From: Seriola aureovittata
Taxonomy: Eukaryota > Chordata > Actinopteri > Carangiformes > Carangidae
NCBI RefSeq assembly: GCF_021018895.1
Contig: NC_079378.1
Span: 12,902,501-12,966,500 of the forward strand
Direction: 5' to 3'
Length of the DNA: 64,000 nt
A model generated the notes under the pieces. That model had not been told where the DNA came from. It saw nothing but the letters and a program-made list of their open reading frames with translations, and ran no database searches. The translations under genes and the position numbers were made by a program. Position 1 is the stretch's first letter; each line of letters opens with the position of its first letter. Below, in pieces: positions 54,171-64,000 of the stretch.

Positions 54171-54330
54171 GAACAGGGCACAGGATAAAATGTCTCCGGT
54201 AACAAGCCTGGGCAGTGTCCTCGACTCCCACAATCCACAGCGAGTTGAAATATCGAGCCAGCGCTGCCCGCGGAGCGATGCAAGTACTGAGAGCAGGGAG
54301 CAAGCCTGCTGAGTCTGAATCCGCTGCTGA
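53690..54330 (-). promoter_or_regulatory. macroh2a1: CpG-rich promoter region of macroh2a1
   Basis: This is the richest cluster of CpG dinucleotides in the right half of the window, with AT-rich flanks. It includes a (CTC)n stretch near 53983-54003 and the NRF1-like core TGCGCAC near 54145. No TATA box is evident. Its place just upstream of macroh2a1 exon 2 fits a broad CpG promoter. Several overlapping short open frames here are by-products of the GC content. Confidence 0.6.
54171..54320 (-). other. macroh2a1: probable non-coding first exon of macroh2a1
   Basis: Exon 2 starts with an acceptor in the 5' UTR, so an untranslated first exon must lie to the right. On the minus strand a good donor, TTCT|GTAAGT, occurs at 54170/54169. 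It sits at the edge of a CpG-rich stretch, as expected for a housekeeping chromatin gene. The transcription start is not determined; 54320 is a guess where the CpG-rich sequence fades. The intron to exon 2 would be about 2.2 kb. Confidence 0.45.
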
Positions 54331-54679
54331 GGTGATCTTTAACCCTTTACACCTTTACTATCCGAGAAAACACGTGGGTTTGAACTGAAACGCTGACTGT
54401 TTCCCGAGCGGATCGACGCTAAATCTCACGTTTAATCTCTCCCTACAGTCGCATTGTAAATTTACTGAAGCGTGGCATCATACTTTATCACCAGGGGTGT
54501 CACTACAAATTCTGGGCACCTTGTAAAAAAAAATGTTCCCCACTGCCACCACCTCCCACAAATTCCCATTTAACTGCCTTAGTAAATTTTAGTGGGAAAA
54601 AAAACAGCCAATCAACCAAAGTTATCAGGGAAACAATGTGTCATATGGGTGTAGAAAGACTAATTGCATGCATACAGAA

Positions 54680-55110
54680 TATTCACCATCTTAGTTTAGC
54701 ATGTTAGCATACTAACCTTTTCTAATTAGCACTAAACACAAAGTAGAGTTGAGGCTGTTAATAATGTCATTAGTTTTTGGTATTTAGACATAAACCAAAT
54801 CATAAATTCCACCTGATGATGAAGCAATTGAAAAAGTCACAGGGCCACCAAAGTTATTACGATTAATTGGTAGGGGGACATAAACGTCTGCACCATCAAT
54901 TGCTATCAAGACATTTTTAAATGAAAGCCAAAAATGTCAACCTGCTGGTGGGCATTAGAGGTAATTCATTAGTATTCGTCCTCTGGGCACTGTGGATATC
55001 TGAACAAAATTTCATGAAAATTGATGTTGTATTTCAGTGGGGACAGGCTGACATTAGGATACTATCCTTTGAGCCATGTGTAAATGTGTCATCTATGTTT
55101 GCTATCATCC
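54680..55110 (+). repeat. dispersed repeat family B, copy 3
   Basis: GTTAGCATACTAACCTTTTC, GAGTTGAGGCTGTTAATAAT, GTCATTAGTTTTTGGTATTT and ACAAAATTTCATGAAAATTG parallel the copy at 35300-35740 in order and orientation. Confidence 0.7.
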
Positions 55111-57573
55111 ATCATGAATCAGGTAACCTTTGAATCCTAACTTAACTTTAAACTATTGTCCAGAAAGACAAGCCAAAACAAGTCTTTTGTTTGTTCACAA
55201 TTTAATCATTATATAAAGAGCAAAGATTGAGACAGTCATCGGTCCACTTTCTCAGAAATGCTGTAAATAGCTGCAGGCTTGGAAGTATCAGTGACAATCA
55301 TTATGCCGGAGTTTGAGTGAGTACTTATGTTTTTCAGCATTGTTCATCTTTGAAGCTCATCGTCAACTCAGATCCTGAGGACAGTGGAGAATGAGATTTG
55401 ATCAGATTATTATTGTTGTGACCGAACTGTATCTGACCTGTGTGAACCTTTGCAGTTTGACCGCTCAGGTCTGGACCTGGCCCCAGTTTTGCCATTTTGA
55501 AGGAGGCATAGCGGCCTCAGCAACGTGTTTCTCTTCTTTTTATTTAATTATGACTAGCAACCAATGGTGAGAGTAATTAACACCACCCACTATGCTGGAC
55601 TTTGGACCAAAGTTAATCACAATTTAATCAAAATAAATCAATAAGTGATTAGGGAAAAATTCTATCAGCCCAGATTCTACCAATTAATCAAATACATTAA
55701 CTCTCAGACCTGAAATTAAACACATTCTCAAACTCAATACTTCAAATCAGTAAGTGTCTCTTTCTGCGGAGTATTTTTGACATATTTTGTTCTGTGCTGA
55801 CTCCTCTGTTTGACAAGAAGCACATGATGGATGCGTGGAAAAGCACAGGTGTTACTAATAACATTACTGAACGCTCTGTTCTGTTTGACAGCTGCATGGA
55901 GTTTAGCCATCGTTATTTTATTGTTTACACCTGCGCCTTTCTGATTGTGACATCTCAAAATATCTTGTTTAAAAAGACCAGAACTAAAAAAGAAGTTATG
56001 TAACAGCTCTTTCCTTCTTCTTCCGTCTTCCTGTCTCCTGCGTTTGTGCCGTTGAGCTCCACTGTTGACCAAGAACTATTAAAAATACATAGCAGTGCCA
56101 TACGGCATGCTGATATAAAACAGTAGAGGTTATGTTTCACTGGAAAACTGAAAAGGGGATTCTGAAGAAACAAATCTGTAGGCATTTCTCACATGACTAG
56201 AACCTACCACCTGTTCAGGTGAGCAAATGGTGAGCTAAACCTTTAAAGAATACACTATGCCAAAAAAAATATAAATTTGTAAGATCTCCAAATTACTGAT
56301 GACATCACTTTTTATAAAAGAATATTTTATTTTTTATTTACAAACCAAGAAAATCCATTTCCAACAACTGATAATGATACACAAAAGAAGCAATATACAT
56401 ATTTATATATATTGAAAGTAGGACAAAAATATTTTAAAAATAAGTTATTAAAATGTATGGGATAAAGACATCACAATTTTTCTGTGTCAGTCATGAGTGA
56501 CAGAACTTAATAGGAAGTAATATACTGCAGGGCAGTTTTACCCTTCTCTCACAACCTCACAGTCACTGCAAGACTGGTGATGCAAACTGTTTTCAGGGCC
56601 TAGTGAAAAGGGAGGGAAGCAGCATTTTAAAGGGGAGTCGATAATTCTTAAAATATAAAACCAACCTTATTCATTAACTTTCATGAGATTTTACATATTC
56701 AGTAAATCATTTAAAAATAAAAACTGGTATATTTCCTGATATCAGGTTTACCTCTAAGAAGTTATCATTTTATTCTGACTAAAAATCATGGTCACAAAGA
56801 AATGAAGCTTAAATTATAAATTGAATGCAAATGGAAAAACATTTTTCAAATTCTAGTAACTATTCATATGCTACTGTAATCCCACTGAGCACCTCAGCAG
56901 CTGCACAGCTCCTGCAGAGACCACAAGAGTGAGTGACCTTCAGTCCTGAAACTCTACACACAAGCATTCATATGACAAAATAGGTCATGATTTACTGACA
57001 TCCAAAGACCGTCCAGGCTGTGCACCCCTCAGTGTGTCCGTGAGGGAACCTCAAGTGACAGATGCCAAACCCCAACAGCACACTGGTGCAGTGGCGGCAG
57101 CTTCACACCAGAGGTCAGACTTGAGCTGTGCATCAAATACACCATTTTATGGAGGGCTACCTTAACTGCTGAATGAACTGAAGAATAAAATAGAAATTAA
57201 GGGTTTAGGTTAGAGATCGTGGAACATTGGATTTGTCAATTCAAGCATCGAATAATATATAGCCATACAAAACAAGTCTTAGGTCCTAAGTTTTATACTG
57301 ATTATACACACTGGCCATTTGATTATCTTTACTAAGTAAAAGCATTCAAGCATGAAACAGTTTTTTTTTTTTTTAAATTCTCTTGCATGTTGAAAAAAAA
57401 CATTGTCATTAAATTAAATTCAAAAGCTCTGTTTTTAATATACATGCACATAAAGAAGAGGTGCACTGTCCCTGGTTTGCTCTCTTCTCTCACTGCCACC
57501 CATTAGAAATCAGTCATGCAGACCACTGAAAGGTAAATCTTATGATCTGGGTCATATTTGTTCATATAAGGGT

Positions 57574-57576
<3 letters not shown>

Positions 57577-57638
<62 letters not shown>
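57577..57638. repeat. (TG)31 microsatellite
   Basis: A pure TG tract of 62 bp in the interval upstream of the faxdc2-like gene. Confidence 0.98.
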
Positions 57639-57639
<1 letters not shown>

Positions 57640-59450
57640 TAAATTTCATAACTTCTGCTCCCAGAGACTCAGATTTATCAGAGTTAAAATCTCTGGCGCC
57701 CCCTCCTGGATGATCTAAGAATAGATTTGAACATCTACACCCTGGTAACATGAATTAAAAATCTATTTTGAGTGAACAATCAGAGTTATGTCTAAATAAA
57801 GTAGTATCTATATCGTTTTTAAAAGTTATGATAATTTGTTTAATAAAAATATCGGCTAATAAATAAATGATAATAAATCAAATACAATAAATCAGATAGG
57901 TGTAAAATCACTGCAGTGTGTCTGAAAATATTTCTGTAAATTTCTATAATAATATTCCTGTGATATCATTCAACAAACCTTTAATCTGCTCGATTATTAA
58001 TGAAAATATTCTTGTTACAAATGATCATGACCTTTTACTACTTGCGTTTGTTCTGTGCAGAGATAGAAGGGAAAACTCCACCAGCGCCCTCCCCATCTAC
58101 CACCACCTCCGAGAGTGCGAGAGGACAAGGATATGGTGACATAACGTCATTGACGTAATCATCGACATTGATTTGCAAAATAACACATTTTCGCACAGAA
58201 TTATTTTTCTTGAACATTATTCACGTTCCCCTGATTGAAATGAGTCAAAAATATTTACAGTAGTTGTTTGTTTATTTACAGCCATGCTCTGTTTTCAATA
58301 GACTCTCACATGGAATGAAGCAACAGGAGACTATGACACTATTCAAATCTTTTCCAACAGGTCTCACCCACACACCTTGGTTCAAAGTCATGGTCATTTT
58401 ACATAATGATTGTGGTGGAGTGACCCACTGTGCGGTAATAATGAGTGATAGTGGAGCCATCTACTGCAGCAGCAAACAATCCTCTAGAGTGTCTTGGTCC
58501 GGGAGAATCAAGTGAGAGGTCAGAGGAAGAGGACAATGTGTGTGAGTGTGTGTGTGTCTGTGTGTGTACAGTTATGTTTAAGCATGTCTTTGAGGAAGAA
58601 TTGCTCTGGAGACAGAAACAATCCTCCTGCATTCAAACATCAGTGGGAGAAACACACTAAAAAGGTTGAAACAGCATAATGAAGCTAAACACAGGAAACC
58701 TGTTGCTCCTGCTTCCAGATAAAACATGCTCTCTTGTTACTAGCCTTAGGTTTCCTCTTTAATTTCCTCTTAAGTAGCTTAAAGCTGCTATCCTAAATAT
58801 TTTTGGGGGGTAGTAGTAGTTGCAGTAAACATTGTGCGTGAAGTCACAGACCTTAAAACAAACAGGACACTAAAACACTGTAGAGTTTGGAGGAACTTCA
58901 GGATCAGGTGATTCCCAGACTTACCATTTAAAGTCATCTTTTTCCACAGTGTCTGACACTAATGATTGACTTTAACCTTTATTTATACAGGGGGAAGTCC
59001 TTGAGTGCAGTCTCTGCAGGAGAGCCCTGACTAATCAAATGAATAGTTCTAATCTGTAACAAAGCATCATATAGTTTATAAAGTGTATGCATAAAGTGCA
59101 TTCTGTATGCAAAAATATTAGTTTGTAAAGTAACTAAAACTGTCATGTAAATGTAGTGGGGTCAAAAGTAAGTGGAGAAGAAATGTTAAGTGGCATTTCA
59201 CTGCACTTTATTCACCTAATAATAACAACAACAACAACAACAACAGTATTCCACTGTGTTTACTCCCACCTTTCACTCAAATGTATTTTTTCCTCATCAT
59301 TCTACATTGTCCCAGCGTGGCGACCACCCTGCATGCTGAGTTTCAACCTTCACCTGGATCCATGTGGACAGGAGGGAAAAGAAACACATCCTCAGACCAC
59401 AAAACAACGGCCCCAACCTTTGGGTCCAGCTTCAGTCAGCTGACCAGGAA

Positions 59451-59544
59451 CCAGCCAATCAGAAGTCGCGCGCTGTTGTAAATAAAGGGTTTGTGTGACT
59501 GTGAAAACATCCAACAGGATCGAAGAGTTTAACCGGACAGAAAC
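59451..59544 (+). promoter_or_regulatory. faxdc2: faxdc2 core promoter and 5' UTR
   Basis: A CCAAT box in good NF-Y context (AGCCAATCAG, 59453-59462) is followed by a CpG-containing stretch (GTCGCGCGC, 59465-59473) and a TATA-like TAAATAAAGG at 59479-59488. The ATG is 57 bp beyond the TATA-like element, so the 5' UTR would be about 30-40 nt if that element is used. The arrangement is directly visible; use of either element is inferred. Confidence 0.5.
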
Positions 59545-59569
59545 ATGACGGTGGAGACGAGAATCAGCG
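59545..59569 (+). CDS. faxdc2: faxdc2 exon 1, coding part
   Basis: The ATG at 59545 (context AAACATGACG) opens a frame of eight codons, MTVETRIS, plus one base. It ends at a strong donor, AGCG|GTAAGT, at 59569/59570. It was chosen because it joins in phase to exon 2 and lies about 90 bp after a CCAAT box. A short first coding exon is easily missed by gene finders. Confidence 0.65.
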
Positions 59570-62500
59570 GTAAGTCAGGGATTCATCTCCCCGCGAACGT
59601 GTCGGTGGAGTCGGTGTTTGCTACATTTTAAGCTGAAGATGAGTAAAGTCTGTAGGACTGTAGCAATGATCCAGAGACGACAGCAGTGTCAGCACAGACC
59701 ATAAAATACTGTTGCACTATTAGCTACTGTGTTCCTAACGTTGCATATTCTCTAAATGAAGCATGTTCTCTATAATATTCCTACGGGGTGTCTGTGATAG
59801 TTATTAGAAAACCCATATTTGACTGAGCACTAATTATTTTTTACTATTTTTCATTTTCATATAATTCATAAGAATAGTGTGGTTCAAACATTTTTCTCAT
59901 TTAGTCTCATCACCAGTTAATAATTAAAAAAAATATTTTAATAAAATTATTTCAAAAATGATGTTAAAGAAAATCATATTCTTTGCATTGCTGAAGGTGT
60001 GGCTTGTTGAGAGTCTTAAATAATAATAATTTAAATCAATACAGTTTCTGTCAACTTACTAATAATGATTAAGTACTGGCTGTATTATTCCTGTAATATG
60101 TTTCAATTTAATAATCAGATATAGATAATGGCTGGATCGATGGATAAAAAGTATGTGGATGACTGTTATTAAGTTACTAAAGGCCAAACTTTGAACTTAT
60201 TAGCAGCCAAAAATAAATAAATAACATGTAGGCTAAGTGTTTATCCCAGGGTAATATAACATATGCACCATATTTTTATCATTTCTGAAGCTGTAGCTTG
60301 GTGATTGTGTAAATTAATTACAATCAAAATCAATATAATTTGTGTCAAATTCATTTGCAGCAGCCTCTCAAATATGAAAACTTTCTTCTTTGATAATAAA
60401 CTGAATATATTTGGTTGATTTGGACATTTTACAAACTCACCATGGGCTCTGGGAACTTGTGATGGACATTTTCTACAATTTGTTGACATATTACAGACCA
60501 AATGATTAATTTTACAGGCCAAATGATTAATCAAGAAAGTAATCTGTAGATTCATCCATAATTAAAATAAACATTGGCAGCAACTCTTTTTTATTCTTTT
60601 TTTTACCACTAAACTTTTTACTAGAAAATATTTCTTACTGAATTAAAAAGAAAGAGAGAGAGTGGATGTGGGGCAGGTTTTTATCCCCAAGAATTGGACT
60701 GAAAAAGTGGACTGTAAGGATGGATTATAACAAGATTATGTATAATCCTCCATCTGTAAATTTTGCACCAGGCTACACTGCACTCAGATGATTATCGTAA
60801 CATGGAAAGATGCAAAAACAGTCAGAGAGGTAAAAACTGAATATGTTCATCGTGCTACATTTAACAGACTGTTTTATTAATTCACATTTTTAATGTAAAA
60901 TAGTGTAAATCAGTGAAGGTTCAGCATATGAGATATGAGACAACAAAACAAAAGTTTTTTTTATGATCTGTATTATATTTATGAAAAAATGATCATATCC
61001 AGAATATTTTTAGTTTGCTGCAACTTTGACAAAATATTGACAAAACACACAAAATGATTGAATCATTATCGAGTTTTTATCGTGTTTTTTTAAATCCATC
61101 ATTATTTTTCAAACCAGCTGGGATTAGGCCACCTTCCTTTTGAAAGGAACATTTAATCTCTAATCTTCTACCATCACTCATTTTGGGACAGTGCAGCTGT
61201 CCCATTTGCTTCCAAAATCATCCAGCTTAATACCATTTTAGAGGATTTTTCAATTAGTGTTGCTCAAAATGCAATTCGGTTTTTATTTGTAACAATAGAC
61301 GATGGGGAAGCACATCGTCTTTTGTTACTCTCTTATGAACATGTTCTGATTCTACCTGAAAAATAAGAATAGACAGTTTACAGTGTGTTTATTATTGTGT
61401 TGCCAGACACGAGGGGAGCGGACAGCAGCAGCAGACAGGTAAGAACACAACACCTTTACAACCAAACACTCTGTTATTACTGTAATTCAGTAGAACAGAT
61501 AGATGATCAGAAGCAGGCAGGGAAGCATCAACACATTAGGATGAGTCGCAGCGAACACAGGCTCAACCCTTATGGAGGATCTATTATGTATTTTGGCCTC
61601 ATCTTTATTACGGCTGTCTGGTTTAATTTGTTGGATTACCTCTCTCTTTGGGTGGAGGCTGACATTAACCTCAGTTCCATCTAACTGAAAACGTAGGTGC
61701 TGTACAATATACAGTTTGTTAAGAAGACAGTTAATGTTATTAAAGTAAATTTCCATCCCGACGAGCACTAATTAATACATTATATTTGTCCATAAGGAAG
61801 ATACTTTCAGACGTGTGCGGTGAAACATGCCTCTTGATGCTTAGAAGGAGTTACGAATCCTTTTCAGTACCTAAAGATAGCATTGAATTGTTGCGTCAGA
61901 GTTGCATCAGAGGCTTTTAAACCTTCCCAGGGAAGCAGCACAGTTTTGGCACGTCTTCAGGAACCTTGCATGGTTTATTGTACTTATTTGTCATGTTGTT
62001 CTCTGAATCCGAGGCAGTCAGGGGTGTAAAATCCAACACTGTTACTGTGATGGTTTGCCAAAGCAAATATTTGAAGCTTAGGTTTTGCTCATCTAAAACA
62101 ATGTGACATGTAGATGAATGTCTTTGAGCAAGGGTTGATGTTTTATAGTCATATAGTTAACAGTTTTTCATTAATCATATAAACTACTGACCATCATTCA
62201 AATCTCACGTTGGCATCGGAAAGTATTTAAAACGTTGTAGAGGTAAACTCAGTAATGACACGCAGCCTTTTGTCACCACTGATATGTATTATTGCATGGA
62301 CTTATTTCTCTGTATATTTATCCACCTTTCAGTTTTTCTCTGTTATCTATCTGCAAGGCTCTTTGAAAAGCAGCTGATTTCTGTTTAAAACACTTGTTCT
62401 ATAAAGCTGATCTGACCTGACTTGTCTAACCAACAAAGCCTCCTCCTCACTGCTTTGTGTTGACTGCGGCTTCGTGTGAACGGCGCTGTTTTCCTTGTTG

Positions 62501-63956
62501 TTCTTCAGGACGGGCTCGACCTGACGAGTTGCATTTTTTTCCCTGAGCAACTTTATGGAGCCCTGCGGGGAGCAGAGAGAGGATGGCTAAAGTGCACTGT
62601 GTTCTGGGAAATATTTACAGCATGTTTGTGTGTCCTTTTTGGGGATTTTACAGACAGGCAGTAAATAAAATGCCCTCATCTGGCTGTTTGTGTCTGTAAG
62701 ATGTGATTGTTTAGTTGCATGGTTGTGTTTGTGGCTCTAAAAAAAAATAAAAAATAAAAAAATGAACAGACAGCTAAGTACTGAGACCAACATGACATTT
62801 GCGTAACATTGTTCCCACTGTTGTCATGGCTGGGCTAAAGGCAGCTGGGGTAAAAGCTGGCATTTTAGAAAGTCTGGTGAATGTGACATCAATCCCCGGA
62901 CTTAAATCCTGCTGATCCAGTTTGTGTGGCTGGCTCAGACTTTACTCTTACTAGATGCAATGTGTATGTTGCTAGATACATTTGATCATTTTACATTCAC
63001 TATTCAAGATACAAAAAAAATATTTGTATCTGGATCATCTGCAGCAGAAGATTGATCTTAAATTAATCTATGGTAAAATTGCAAGTGACGTTAAATGATA
63101 ATAATAATGATGATGTTAAATATGTTACAATACATTCATTTTCTTTACGACAGATTCCTTATTAAAATGGCGCACATTGTTGTCTTGTCAGCACTGCCGG
63201 CATTCAGATTCTCAAACAATACAGACCACATGGACTCAACAGAAATGGAAAAGTACCTTAAATCATAGTTTGAGTGTTTAGTAGGTTTAGAGGTTTGAAT
63301 TGATCTTGATGTAAATCAACAGCAGCTTGTAGATACCTATATTTGCACATTTATTATTTCTACTCTGTTTAAATCTCATCATTTCTGTCAACTTGCTGCC
63401 TTATAGTTAAACAAGTCTGTTATTATGGATGTAAAAATGAGATTTGACTCTTTTGATTCACTGATTTTATGTAATAATTGAAAATATACTTCAGTACTTA
63501 TAATCATCAGGACTAAGAAACTGGAAAGCCAAATGTCTTATTCCCTCTCTGCATGATGGTTTATTATCTCTCTGAGGACCGATGGTGCTAAATGCCTCAC
63601 CCTTTATGAAAACATAAGCCAACACAAAGAAAAATATTATTTTTCGCGTAGATCAGCGTTTCACCTGCAACTGAATAGACCCAAGACTCTGTAACTGGTT
63701 TCAGTCACAGCCTCAGTATTGTTTCATAGACATTTCTACACCGTAAGATGTTTTTTGTGGGAAACGCTGATGTAGCTCAACATCATGAGATTGCACAGTG
63801 TCAACAGGGGTTATACACAGGAGGGCTGATACACAATTGTTGCTTTTTCTCTGCTCAGGAGGGCCCCGGAGGACTGTGGGACTCTGTGAAGAAAGCTGCG
63901 TTTGTCATCGGATCGGGAATCTTATTCTTGGCCGCATTTGGCAACTCACTGACATG
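59545..63956 (+). CDS. faxdc2: FAXDC2-like membrane hydroxylase, 5' part only (gene continues past window end)
   Basis: Three phase-compatible coding exons (59545-59569, 61407-61438, 63859-63956) encode about 52 residues. They read MTVETRISDTRGADSSSRQ followed by EGPGGLWDSVKKAAFVIGSG and ILFLAAFGNSLTW. The last part resembles the N-terminal region of FAXDC2 (C5orf4). That protein is an ER-membrane member of the fatty acid hydroxylase superfamily (sterol desaturase/C4-methyl oxidase type), with catalytic histidine boxes that lie beyond this window. The hydrophobic stretch from AAFVIGSG to the end would be the first membrane segment. I recognise the family from this segment alone. The catalytic part is not visible, so the name is probable rather than certain. 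Confidence 0.72.
59570..61406 (+). other. faxdc2: faxdc2 intron 1
   Basis: An intron of 1.8 kb, AT-rich, containing family A copy 7 (60330-60575). Nothing else is recognised. Confidence 0.55.
60330..60575 (+). repeat. dispersed repeat family A, copy 7
   Basis: AATAAACTGAATATATTTGG, TGGGCTCTGGGAACTTGTGA, TGGACATTTTCTACAATTTG and GACCAAATGATTAATTTTAC lie in the family order, plus orientation. Confidence 0.65.
61407..61438 (+). CDS. faxdc2: faxdc2 exon 2 (32 nt micro-exon)
   Basis: The exon lies between the acceptor TGTTGCCAG and the donor CAG|GTAAGA. Its 32 nt complete an Asp codon and then encode TRGADSSSRQ, a polar segment with no recognisable domain. It joins exon 1 (phase 1) to exon 3 (phase 0) exactly. 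Support is splice signals and phase only, so an alternative exon structure is possible. Confidence 0.6.
61439..63858 (+). other. faxdc2: faxdc2 intron 2
   Basis: An intron of 2.4 kb. AT-rich, with an (A/T)-rich run near 62740-62762. No repeat family or additional exon could be supported. Confidence 0.5.
63859..63956 (+). CDS. faxdc2: faxdc2 exon 3: first membrane segment
   Basis: The acceptor is TTTCTCTGCTCAG and the donor is CATG|GTAGGA. The 98 nt encode EGPGGLWDSVKKAAFVIGSG then ILFLAAFGNSLT, plus two bases of a Trp codon. The amphipathic start followed by a hydrophobic helix ending in NSLTW is the part that identifies the FAXDC2 family. The next exon lies beyond position 64000. Confidence 0.75.
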
Positions 63957-64000
63957 GTAGGATCTCCTTACACGGTACAGTATTACCACACAACAGACCG

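Larger units (their letters stand above)
54330..59450. other. macroh2a1-faxdc2 intergenic interval
   Basis: About 5 kb of AT-rich DNA between the divergent genes. It contains family B copy 3 (54680-55110), a (TG)31 (57577-57638) and a CTCF-like site with one mismatch at 57698-57709 (GCCCCCTCCTGG on the plus strand). A (CAA)n runs at 59224-59246. No gene is seen. Confidence 0.65.

Noticed and set aside
53926..54312. Short overlapping proteins in the CpG-rich region
   Set aside because: Open frames on both strands are expected from high GC. The region fits a promoter and untranslated exon.

Overview
The window is nuclear DNA of a ray-finned fish, probably a spiny-rayed (percomorph) teleost. 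Introns have GT/AG ends. Long (CA/TG)n microsatellites and many short interspersed repeats of percomorph type occur throughout. Both recognisable genes are vertebrate genes split into small exons. There is no bacterial-type gene organisation, rRNA gene, functional tRNA gene or CRISPR array.

Gene 1 is macroh2a1 (h2afy), on the minus strand. Its coding exons run from the ATG at 51975 down to the stop at 34643-34645. A probable non-coding first exon lies in a CpG-rich promoter near 54.2-54.3 kb. Every coding exon could be placed with matching splice phases. Both versions of the alternative macrodomain exon are present: the macroH2A1.2 type (46142-46241) and the macroH2A1.1 type (44217-44307). 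Their lengths (100 and 91 nt) allow only one of them in a productive mRNA. The two predicted proteins are 369 and 366 residues.

Gene 2 is the 5' end of a probable faxdc2 (fatty acid hydroxylase domain containing 2), on the plus strand. Three coding exons (59545-59569, 61407-61438, 63859-63956) are visible before the window ends. The two genes are divergent, with about 5 kb between their 5' ends.

Positions 1 to about 34200, downstream of macroh2a1, hold no gene that can be supported. They contain many long TG/CA tracts, a (CT)n and a (TA)n tract, several transposon relics, and high-complexity blocks that look like conserved non-coding DNA (about 1660-2290, 9400-9680, 16170-16560, 22740-23450, 27000-27960, 31180-31610). 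In vertebrates the 3' side of H2AFY faces the upstream side of PITX1 in the same orientation. I therefore infer that this desert is the pitx1-upstream regulatory territory, where the stickleback pelvic enhancer Pel and its fragile TG repeats were described. pitx1 itself is not in the window, so this remains a hypothesis.

The introns and the macroh2a1/faxdc2 interval carry a tRNA-derived SINE with perfect target-site duplications, a TIR element carrying DR1-like nuclear-receptor sites, copies of two dispersed families, an L2-like 3' tail, and microsatellites. One (CA)37 tract lies 12 bp from a non-consensus 5' splice site.
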